Positions 1 through 5,389 of a stretch of 5,389 nucleotides of DNA are shown in pieces. Below the pieces are notes generated by a model. It worked only from the letters and a program-made list of their open reading frames with translations, did not search any database and had not been told where the DNA came from. A program made the translations under genes and the position numbers. The number at the start of each line of letters is the position of its first letter. Positions within the stretch are counted from its first letter, which is position 1. The DNA lies in the NCBI GenBank assembly GCA_023411645.1, contig JAEYON010000034.1, positions 1 through 5,389 of the forward strand, read 5' to 3'. Source of the DNA: Bacillota bacterium (GTDB lineage: Bacteria > Bacillota > Clostridia > Acetivibrionales > DTU013).

Positions 1-248
1 AAGAACATCCAGAGGTTGGAATGTCCAAGCAGCCTCAGATCTCCGCTTATTAGCGAGCCTATACCGGTCCAGATAATCTCAATGCCCCACCCGGCAATCC
101 CATAAAAGAAAAACCTTTTCATCATAACTAAATTCCAGATCCTCGATAACTTTAACGTAAAAAGGGGACGTTTCTTGTCTTTAATGAATCGCTCCGTTGT
201 AAAGAAGCGTCCCATAACCTTATCATATTGTGAGCAAAATTTGCTCAT
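1..248 (-). CDS. Partial small membrane protein, putative ABC-transporter-permease-like family (5' part only)
   Basis: An open minus-strand frame runs from a stop at 249-251 off the left edge, so only the N-terminal part (about 82 codons at most) is visible. The recognisable part begins at Met codons 123-125/120-122. It reads MKRFFFYGIAGWGIEIIWTG, then a Gly-Ser-rich turn and a segment ending HSNLWMF. This Gly-Trp-x-x-Glu plus Leu-Trp-Met pattern recalls small clostridial membrane proteins annotated as putative ABC transporter permeases (PF06541-like); that is recollection of a family look, not a search result. The start is unresolved. ATG at 246-248 has no Shine-Dalgarno, ATG at 213-215 has AAGG only two bases upstream, and ATG at 123-125 has a GAGGA about 14 bases upstream. 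The 17-nt palindrome at 231-247 overlaps the longest version, which mildly favours a later start. The gene is divergent from the phosphorylase gene. Function unknown. Confidence 0.6.
   Translation of the reverse strand, partial: MSKFCSQYDKVMGRFFTTERFIKDKKRPLFTLKLSRIWNLVMMKRFFFYGIAGWGIEIIWTGIGSLISGDLRLLGHSNLWMF
231..247. promoter_or_regulatory. Perfect 17-nt palindrome, candidate operator
   Basis: TGAGCAAA and TTTGCTCA are perfect 8-nt inverted arms around a single A. The site lies in the divergent region, inside or just upstream of the left-hand minus-strand gene depending on that gene's true start. No T-run follows on either strand, so it does not look like a terminator. It has the size and symmetry of a binding site for a dimeric repressor, but the regulator cannot be named. 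Confidence 0.4.
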
Positions 249-298
249 TTACAAGTGGAAATATTTTAATATGAAATCTTTAACAAATATTTAATATT

Positions 299-357
299 AC
301 ATTTTGTAAAATGTGTTATCATAAATCATGCTTTATCCCTAAAATGTGATTACATAA
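299..357. promoter_or_regulatory. Palindrome plus phased direct repeats upstream of the phosphorylase gene
   Basis: ACATTTT-GT-AAAATGT at 299-314 is a perfect inverted repeat with 7-nt arms. Its right half overlaps the first copy of an 18-bp direct repeat (307-324), and a second copy lies at 340-357. The two copies match at 15 of 18 positions, share an identical TAAAATGTG, and start 33 bp apart, about three helical turns. The arrangement would suit a regulator binding one face of the DNA upstream of the promoter. The region is very AT-rich, so chance matches are possible. The rest of the 249-413 gap shows no gene. Confidence 0.35.
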
Positions 358-384
358 TAAAATAAGTGGTTAATATTATAAATG

Positions 385-390
385 TATAAT
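385..390 (+). promoter_or_regulatory. Candidate -10 element for the glgP transcript
   Basis: A consensus TATAAT sits 23 bp before the phosphorylase start codon. No good -35 hexamer lies 16-18 bp upstream. An alternative pairing is TTACAT (350-355) with TATTAT (374-379) at 18-bp spacing. Either would give a short 5' leader. This is inferred from motif match only. Confidence 0.4.
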
Positions 391-401
391 TCACTCAGTA
401 C

Positions 402-407
402 GGAGGA
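402..407 (+). promoter_or_regulatory. Ribosome binding site of the phosphorylase gene
   Basis: GGAGGA with 6-nt spacing to the ATG at 414. It is near-consensus and fixes the start of the gene. Confidence 0.85.
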
Positions 408-413
408 CATAAT

Positions 414-2957
414 ATGAAACCAATTGGCAGAATCGTAGTACCGACAATGATTCCTGAGCGGCTGAAAAAGCTCTCAGATATCGCATATAACTTTTGGTGG
501 TCCTGGAACCCTGAAGCATTAGATTTGTTCAAGGCTGTCGACTCCTCCCTGTGGGACAACACCGGGGCAAATCCGGTAGCTTTCCTGCGAAGGGTTGGCA
601 GTCGGAAGCTTGAGGAGATGGCAAATAACCGGGATTTTTATAATGCATATGATACTGTCGTCAAGAAATTTGATGATTATATGAATGATCAAAATACCTG
701 GTTCCAAAAGACTTATCCGGAACAGAAAGGCCGGTCTATCGCTTATTTTTCCGCAGAGTACGGCTTAAATGAGACATTGCCCATTTATTCGGGCGGTCTG
801 GGTGTATTATCCGGAGACCATTGCAAATCCGCAAGCGATCTTGGCATTCCTTTTACTGCGATAGGATTGTTTTACAGACAGGGCTATTTCAATCAGTTGA
901 TCGGCAGCGACGGAATACAGCAAACTGCTTACAGCACCTTAAATATTAATGATCTGGCTATCAAGCCGGTTTTGGACGGCAATGGTGAAAAAATACTGAT
1001 TAGCGTCGATCTGCCCGGAAGAGTAGTATATGCATCCATATGGCTGGTAAAGGTCGGCAGGGTTAATCTTTACCTGCTCGATTCAGATGTACCGAATAAC
1101 AGTGATCATGACAGAGCTATCACGGCCAGATTATATGGCGGTGACGGCGATACCAGAATCCAGCAGGAAATTCTTCTTGGAATCGGTGGAGTGAGAGCCC
1201 TGGAAGCTCTTGGCATCCGCCCGTCCATTTATCATATGAACGAGGGGCATTCAGGATTCCTAACCTTTGAGCTTATAAGGAAATGGATGCAGAACGACCA
1301 TCTCAGTTATAAGGAAGCTCTGGAAATGGTTAATGCTTCTTGTGTATTCACAATCCACACGCCTGTGCCTGCTGGTATTGACGTGTTCTCGCATGATGCC
1401 ATCGATATGTATTTTACGCCGTTTCGAAGTATCTTCGGAATCAGCCGCGAAGAGTTTATGGCATTGGGCACCGACAGCGGTAATCCATACGGTTTCAATA
1501 TGGCCTCGATGGCCATGAAAATGACTTCAGGCAGGAATGGCGTCAGCAAGCTCCACGGAGAGGTGACGCGACGTATGTTCCGCTACCTGTGGCCCGGCGT
1601 CCCTGATAATGAGGTTCCAATCACCCACGTAACAAACGGTATACATACAATGACATGGCTATCAAGGCCATACCGGGATTTGTTTAACAAATATCTTGCC
1701 TCCGGTTGGGATGACCGAATAGAACAGATGGGGTTCTGGCGTGCAATAGACAGCATTCCCGATGAGGAATTCTGGGAAAAGCATATGAGGAAGAAAGAAG
1801 AAATGGCCGAATACGTCAATAACAGGATACGGCAAGGCGCAATTTCTGACTCAGGCAGCAAGCCTTGTGCTACAATCAATCCTGCTGCGCTTACAATCGG
1901 TTTTTCCAGAAGATTTGCCACGTATAAACGTGCGGCTCTAATTTTTAGGAATATCAACCGGATCAGGAAAATACTCAATCTGGAAGATATGCCGGTCCAG
2001 ATCATTTTTGCAGGAAAGGCACATCCGGCTGACAAACCGGCGCAGGACGTCATCAAATTTATTAATGACATCTCTGAGAAGGAAGGCTTTGAAGGTAAGG
2101 TTGTGCTACTCGAGAACTATAATATTGCTCTTGCCCGCCGACTTGTCCAAAGTGTTGACGTATGGCTCAACAACCCCCGTATGCCGCTGGAAGCCAGCGG
2201 TACCAGCGGTCAGAAGGCCGGCCTGAATGGTGTCATTAATCTTAGCGTGCTCGACGGATGGTGGAGAGAAGGGTATAATGGAAACAACGGTTGGGCAATT
2301 GGTTCGGAAACAGTTTATCAGAATGAAATGTATCAGGACAACGCCGATAGCGATTCTCTATATGAGATTCTTGAGAATAGCCTCATTCCGCTTTACTATG
2401 ATAGAAATGAAAAGGGTATTCCGGTAAAATGGGTACAGGTAATGAAGGAATCGGTTAAATCTCTTGCTTCGCGATTCAGTACGCACAGGATGCTCCAGGA
2501 TTATGCTTCAAAGCTGTATATGCCTGCTATGATAAGAGCATCAAATATTTTGCATCAGGACTGTATGCTGTTAAGACAGCTTGTTGAGTGGAAATCAAAG
2601 ATCTATGACAACTGGCAGGCAGTGAATATTGAAGCAGGCGACGTTACCGGAAGGATTCACAAGGAGGTTGGGGAGATTGTCTATCCTGAGGTTGTTGTAA
2701 GCCTTGGAGGGCTAAGTCCCGAGGATGTGACCGTTGAATTCTACTACACCGTTGAGGATGCCGGTGAAGAATTGTGTAAAGGCGAGTTTCTGACTCTGAA
2801 TCTCTCGGAGGAAATAAGTCCGGGCACTTATAAGTACAAGGGAGAACTGTGTCTGGCCGACAGCGGAGAATATAACTACAGCTTCCGGATACTGCCTTCG
2901 CATCCGTTATTGTCAGACAAATTTGACTTAAGACTCGTAAAATGGGCTGACAATTAA
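414..2957 (+). CDS. glgP: Alpha-glucan (glycogen/maltodextrin) phosphorylase, GT35
   Basis: This 847-residue cytoplasmic enzyme is predicted to split alpha-1,4-glucans with phosphate, releasing glucose-1-phosphate with a pyridoxal phosphate cofactor. The N-terminal ~110 residues carry the DUF3417-type start of the bacterial alpha-glucan phosphorylase subgroup (NFWWSWNP at 26-33). The catalytic core follows: SGGLGVLSGD at 126-135, the active-site histidine segment MNEGHS (His279), GFSRRFATYKR at 496-506, and AGKAHPADKP at 533-542. The PLP-lysine motif EASGTSGQKAGLNG gives Lys601. Residues ~735-847 form a beta-rich C-terminal extension common in the ~850-residue members. Length and motifs are intact, with no frameshift. 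The ATG at 414 is supported by GGAGGA six bases upstream and by the usual MKPI-type N-terminus. It is probably first in an operon with the Dac-like gene. The substrate (glycogen, maltodextrin or another glucan) cannot be settled from sequence. Confidence 0.95.
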   Translation: MKPIGRIVVPTMIPERLKKLSDIAYNFWWSWNPEALDLFKAVDSSLWDNTGANPVAFLRRVGSRKLEEMANNRDFYNAYDTVVKKFDDYMNDQNTWFQKTYPEQKGRSIAYFSAEYGLNETLPIYSGGLGVLSGDHCKSASDLGIPFTAIGLFYRQGYFNQLIGSDGIQQTAYSTLNINDLAIKPVLDGNGEKILISVDLPGRVVYASIWLVKVGRVNLYLLDSDVPNNSDHDRAITARLYGGDGDTRIQQEILLGIGGVRALEALGIRPSIYHMNEGHSGFLTFELIRKWMQNDHLSYKEALEMVNASCVFTIHTPVPAGIDVFSHDAIDMYFTPFRSIFGISREEFMALGTDSGNPYGFNMASMAMKMTSGRNGVSKLHGEVTRRMFRYLWPGVPDNEVPITHVTNGIHTMTWLSRPYRDLFNKYLASGWDDRIEQMGFWRAIDSIPDEEFWEKHMRKKEEMAEYVNNRIRQGAISDSGSKPCATINPAALTIGFSRRFATYKRAALIFRNINRIRKILNLEDMPVQIIFAGKAHPADKPAQDVIKFINDISEKEGFEGKVVLLENYNIALARRLVQSVDVWLNNPRMPLEASGTSGQKAGLNGVINLSVLDGWWREGYNGNNGWAIGSETVYQNEMYQDNADSDSLYEILENSLIPLYYDRNEKGIPVKWVQVMKESVKSLASRFSTHRMLQDYASKLYMPAMIRASNILHQDCMLLRQLVEWKSKIYDNWQAVNIEAGDVTGRIHKEVGEIVYPEVVVSLGGLSPEDVTVEFYYTVEDAGEELCKGEFLTLNLSEEISPGTYKYKGELCLADSGEYNYSFRILPSHPLLSDKFDLRLVKWADN

Positions 2958-2991
2958 CATAACAACCGAATCGAAATGTTCTGTCATGCTC

Positions 2992-2998
2992 AGGAGGA
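2992..2998 (+). promoter_or_regulatory. Ribosome binding site that sets the Dac-like start at 3003
   Basis: AGGAGGA lies 4 nt before the ATG at 3003. The same frame also opens at an ATG at 2976, but that codon has no Shine-Dalgarno and would put nine extra residues before a normal signal peptide. The site therefore decides the start. It lies in a 45-bp gap after glgP that contains no terminator hairpin. Confidence 0.85.
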
Positions 2999-3002
2999 AG
3001 TA

Positions 3003-4286
3003 ATGCACAAGAGGTTTTTTCTGATCCTTTTTATAATAATATTCGTTACAGCAAATCCCTTTGCCGGTTTTGCCGATACAGAGGAAGGTATCGGCGTCGG
3101 TGCCGCGAGTAAAGTTCCGGCGCCTGCAATCAGTGCGCCCTCCGCTATATTAATGGAAGCTGATACCGGTCAGGTCTTATATTATAAGGATTCTGATCGT
3201 TATCTTCACATTTCTACCGCCTGCAAGGTGATGACAATACTTGTCGCCATTGAAAATGCCGATTTATATTCAAATGTGACCATCAGTGCTGATACCGCAT
3301 TAACCGAAGGCTCTGCGCTGAATCTTGAAATTGGTGCGAAATACACGCTAGTGGATTTGCTTTACGCCGTAATGCTGACATCGGCAAATGATGCGGCAAT
3401 CGCTATAGCCGAGCATGTTTCTTCTGGAAATATTGATAAATTCATCGATAAAATGAATGAGACTGCGGAAAAGCTACAGATGAAAAATACTCACTTCTCC
3501 AACGCGACCGGATTATATGATGCCAGCCAGTATACAACAGCAAATGATATTGCTCTGCTTATCAAATACGCCATTAATAACCCCACCTTCAACAAGCTTT
3601 TTTCTTCAAGGTCAAGACCATGGTATGGTACGGGTGGAGAAGCTCAGATATTGACAAACTCCAATAAGCTATTTTGGTCCTATAACGGCTTTGAAGGCGG
3701 CAAGATAGGCTACAATGATAAGAACCGTCAAACCATCATCTGCACTGCCGCCCGGACAAATATGCATCTGATCTGCGTCATACTTGATGCACCAGCAGAC
3801 ATCATGTATGATGATGCTGCAGCCCTTTTTGATTATGGTTTCGATAATTTTTGGAAAAGCACATTGGTAAAAAAAGGCGACTTACTAAAAACGGAAGAGC
3901 TTGATGGAAAACCAATCCGGTTGATCAGCCAAAGCGATATTATGTATATCCATCCCATTGGTGAAAATTACATCAAAGAATTTAGCGCTACAGCCAATTT
4001 GACCTTGCCGTTGAAGACTACCATCCCATCGGGAAGTGCCAAGTATGTGCTCGAAGATGGTACTGTGGTTGAAATCGGCCTATATCCTGAGACCGATATC
4101 GTCCCGCCTGATGACATGTGGACCACAATTCGAAAAAAAGTTAATGAAAACAAGGATATATTCATGCTGGTCATCGTTCTGCTGGCTATTGAAGCATTAC
4201 TGCTTATGTTTAACCTTGGACGGCTCTTGGGAAAGCTTTTCGTCACTGTGAGAAAGCTTTACGATCGCCGCAAGAGAACAGAATGA
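3003..4286 (+). CDS. D-Ala-D-Ala carboxypeptidase (PBP5/DacF)-like protein with altered active-site motifs
   Basis: A 427-residue exported protein of the peptidase S11 family, whose members remove the terminal D-Ala from peptidoglycan stem pentapeptides. Residues 1-24 form a signal peptide (basic MHKR, hydrophobic core, likely cleavage after AGFA). The peptidase domain spans about 40-275, a PBP5 C-terminal-like beta domain about 290-365, and a hydrophobic anchor about 386-406 with a basic tail. The SxN motif is intact (Ser127-Ala-Asn129). The nucleophile motif reads I-S-T-A-C-K: aligned on Lys75 and the following VMT, the usual Ser is Thr72, while Ser71 is one position off. The KTG motif reads Lys234-Ile-Gly236. 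Activity is therefore doubtful; it could be an altered-specificity enzyme or a binding pseudoenzyme. Reading frame, signal and anchor are intact, so it does not look like a decayed gene. It probably shares a transcript with glgP. Confidence 0.88.
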   Translation: MHKRFFLILFIIIFVTANPFAGFADTEEGIGVGAASKVPAPAISAPSAILMEADTGQVLYYKDSDRYLHISTACKVMTILVAIENADLYSNVTISADTALTEGSALNLEIGAKYTLVDLLYAVMLTSANDAAIAIAEHVSSGNIDKFIDKMNETAEKLQMKNTHFSNATGLYDASQYTTANDIALLIKYAINNPTFNKLFSSRSRPWYGTGGEAQILTNSNKLFWSYNGFEGGKIGYNDKNRQTIICTAARTNMHLICVILDAPADIMYDDAAALFDYGFDNFWKSTLVKKGDLLKTEELDGKPIRLISQSDIMYIHPIGENYIKEFSATANLTLPLKTTIPSGSAKYVLEDGTVVEIGLYPETDIVPPDDMWTTIRKKVNENKDIFMLVIVLLAIEALLLMFNLGRLLGKLFVTVRKLYDRRKRTE

Positions 4287-4290
4287 TTGA

Positions 4291-5169
4291 TTAGTTTCTG
4301 ATCGTTTCCGGCTGTACCGCATCTTGCTTTATCAGGTGTTTTTTCTTCTTGGCCTGACGGATACGATCTTTTTCGATATATTCAGAAAGCACCCGGGTTA
4401 GTCCAAGTACATCTGACATCTCATAGTATCCCGACTTTTTATAAACAAACCTGATCGCCCGGATTGCGCCTGTAGCAAACGCCTTTCGGGAAAAGGACTG
4501 ATGTGAGATTTCCACCATATCCTCATCACCTGCAATAATTACCTCATGCTTTCCGACAATCCCCCCGGCTCGTACTGCATTAATTGGAATTGAACCTGTC
4601 TCAGGATCTTTGCCTTTGCCATCAAGAGCCTTCTCAATTTCCCTGGCAATCTTTATAGCTGTTCCGGAGGGGATATCCTTTTTTTTGTTATGATGCTCCT
4701 CATTAACCTGAAAATCATAATTGTTCAATATACTTGATGCAATCCCGGTCAGCAGCATCATCACATTTACACCCAGCGTGATGTTTGGCGCATACACTAT
4801 ACCGTTGTGGTATTTCCTTGTAAGTATAAACAGCTTTTGAAGTGATATTTTTGAAAAACCGGTTGTTGCAATCACCATATTTACTTTTAGCTCAGATAGA
4901 ATAACTGCATTTTTCATCGTAGCTTTAGATGTAGAAAAATCAACAGCAATATCGGGTTTGGTGCGGAATACCATCTCCTCCAGCTTATCTGAACCACTGA
5001 CTATAATGCCCGTGTCCCTGCATCCAATCACTTCACCAAGGTCCCTGCCCACCTTATTTCCGCCAGGGCGGCATACGGCAGCCACCAACTTAATATTGTC
5101 CTGCTCCAGCAAAACCTTCGCAACTTCGCTTCCGGTTTTGCCCAGCCCAATCAAACATACACGAATCAT
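4291..5169 (-). CDS. dapB: 4-hydroxy-tetrahydrodipicolinate reductase
   Basis: This 292-residue cytoplasmic enzyme is predicted to reduce hydroxy-tetrahydrodipicolinate with NAD(P)H in the diaminopimelate/lysine pathway, which feeds peptidoglycan and, in spore formers, dipicolinate. The N-terminal Rossmann fold starts with GLGKTG (8-13), a variant of the usual GxxGRMG. Arg34 sits where E. coli Arg39 contacts NADPH, but the preceding acidic residue is Cys33. ATTGFS and APNITLGVN follow. The catalytic stretch EEHHNKKKDIPSGTA gives His159, His160 and Lys163, and all the expected residues are present. After the usual end of the family (DVLGL, about 257) there is a 35-residue, Lys-rich tail. The start at 5169 is set by AAGGAGGG six bases upstream. 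The gene converges on the Dac-like gene with a 4-bp gap, and a c-di-AMP riboswitch and terminator precede it. A divergent paralogue with a related role cannot be excluded. Confidence 0.92.
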   Translation of the reverse strand: MIRVCLIGLGKTGSEVAKVLLEQDNIKLVAAVCRPGGNKVGRDLGEVIGCRDTGIIVSGSDKLEEMVFRTKPDIAVDFSTSKATMKNAVILSELKVNMVIATTGFSKISLQKLFILTRKYHNGIVYAPNITLGVNVMMLLTGIASSILNNYDFQVNEEHHNKKKDIPSGTAIKIAREIEKALDGKGKDPETGSIPINAVRAGGIVGKHEVIIAGDEDMVEISHQSFSRKAFATGAIRAIRFVYKKSGYYEMSDVLGLTRVLSEYIEKDRIRQAKKKKHLIKQDAVQPETIRN

Positions 5170-5175
5170 ACTGTA

Positions 5176-5183
5176 CCCTCCTT
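5176..5183 (-). promoter_or_regulatory. Ribosome binding site of dapB
   Basis: Minus strand AAGGAGGG with 6-nt spacing to the ATG at 5169. It lies downstream of the leader terminator, so it should be reached only by read-through transcripts. Confidence 0.85.
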
Positions 5184-5202
5184 ATTATGGCGGAGTGACT
5201 AT

Positions 5203-5234
5203 AAACAAAAAAGTTGCAGAGAAGACTGCAACTT
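5203..5234 (-). terminator. Intrinsic terminator in the dapB leader
   Basis: Read on the minus strand, AAGTTGCAG pairs perfectly with CTGCAACTT (9 bp, plus-strand arms 5226-5234 and 5211-5219) around a 6-nt loop, TCTTCT. A T-rich tract (TTTT, G, TTT) follows directly. It lies between the riboswitch and the dapB ribosome binding site, the expected place for a riboswitch-controlled terminator. Part of its loop and 3' arm can instead pair with the 3' end of the aptamer. Confidence 0.9.
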
Positions 5235-5265
5235 ATACCGCAACGCGGTTGAAAGCATATAGACA

Positions 5266-5389
5266 CCTTCTCCTCCAACGCTTACGAGGTTAGCTGACGG
5301 GTTCGGATCGGAAAGAGAATGACCCTACCGGCTAATGTTGCCATATGGCCGGATTCACCCCAGAAACGTAAGTTCTGCAACGCACTGTT
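5266..5389 (-). promoter_or_regulatory. Cyclic di-AMP riboswitch (ydaO-yuaA class), 5' end cut by window edge
   Basis: Read on the minus strand, the leader carries the characteristic ordered blocks of the ydaO-yuaA RNA. First is TGGGGTGAATC, then a variable hairpin closed by CCGGC/GCCGG (5348-5352 with 5328-5332). GTAGGG follows, then CCGAACCCGTCAGCTAACC with CTCGTAAGCG immediately after, and finally GGAGAAGG. The class binds c-di-AMP and usually turns expression off through termination, which fits the terminator immediately downstream. The 5' strand of the closing helix P1 and the promoter lie beyond base 5389. Identification is from memory of the consensus, but the long CAGCTAACCTCG block is distinctive. 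Position puts dapB under its control. Confidence 0.9.

Noticed and set aside
1583..2071. 162-codon minus-strand open frame inside the phosphorylase gene
   Set aside because: It lies wholly opposite conserved glgP catalytic motifs, has no ribosome binding site and resembles no family; it is a shadow frame.
2976..3002. Earlier in-frame ATG for the Dac-like gene
   Set aside because: No Shine-Dalgarno precedes it and it would add nine residues before a standard signal peptide; the ATG at 3003 has AGGAGGA at good spacing.
4232..4260. Inverted AAAGCTTT pair (arms 4232-4239 and 4253-4260) near the end of the Dac-like gene, considered as a bidirectional terminator
   Set aside because: It is AT-rich, has a 13-nt loop and no T-run on either strand; it arises from two Lys-Leu codon pairs.
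4261..4305. ACGATC/GATCGT inverted repeat spanning the convergent gene ends
   Set aside because: Only 6 bp with a loop of over 30 nt and no T-run; probably chance.
4678..4686. A-rich slippery run (minus-strand AAAAAAAAG) in dapB, considered as a programmed frameshift site
   Set aside because: The run encodes the Lys-Lys-Lys of the conserved catalytic motif, and the frame continues normally through the rest of the enzyme; no stimulatory structure was seen.
5237..5249. Small hairpin ACCGC-AAC-GCGGT between aptamer and terminator
   Set aside because: A real 5-bp inverted repeat, but too short to claim an independent function; it may simply be part of the expression platform.
4958..5293. 111-codon plus-strand open frame across the dapB start and leader
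   Set aside because: It runs antisense through the dapB N-terminus and the riboswitch with no ribosome binding site or recognisable protein character.

Overview
The window looks like a stretch of a low-to-mid GC Gram-positive chromosome, most likely from the Clostridia. The reasons are strong GGAGG-type ribosome binding sites, AT-rich intergenic DNA, a clostridial-style D-Ala-D-Ala carboxypeptidase-like protein with a C-terminal membrane anchor, and a riboswitch of the ydaO-yuaA (cyclic di-AMP) class, which is typical of Firmicutes. The species cannot be named from sequence alone. No mobile element, CRISPR array, tRNA or rRNA was seen.

Layout: (1) Bases 1-248, minus strand: the 5' part of a gene for a small membrane protein that runs off the left edge. 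(2) Bases 249-413: an AT-rich divergent regulatory region. A perfect 17-nt palindrome lies next to it at 231-247, a 16-nt palindrome at 299-314, and an 18-bp imperfect direct repeat has copies 33 bp apart. (3) Bases 414-2957, plus: a complete alpha-glucan (glycogen/maltodextrin) phosphorylase of family GT35. (4) Bases 3003-4286, plus: a DacF/PBP5-type serine peptidase-like protein whose SxxK and KTG signatures are both altered. It begins 45 bp after the phosphorylase with no terminator between, so the two are probably co-transcribed. (5) Bases 4291-5169, minus: a dihydrodipicolinate reductase (DapB), convergent with the previous gene and separated from it by only 4 bp. (6) Bases 5170-5389: the dapB leader. 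It holds a c-di-AMP riboswitch aptamer, cut at its 5' end by the window edge, followed by an intrinsic terminator and then the dapB ribosome binding site.

How the parts fit: DapB makes the diaminopimelate/lysine precursor of peptidoglycan, and the Dac-like protein belongs to a family that trims peptidoglycan stem peptides, so the right half is cell-wall related. The dapB leader suggests transcription is switched off when c-di-AMP is high. The conserved 3' end of the aptamer can pair alternatively with the terminator loop and 3' arm, which gives a simple antitermination mechanism. The phosphorylase is a carbon-storage enzyme, and its link to the cell-wall gene rests on position only.

Most notable points: the c-di-AMP switch on a diaminopimelate biosynthesis gene, and the Dac-like protein with Thr at the nucleophile position and KIG in place of KTG.
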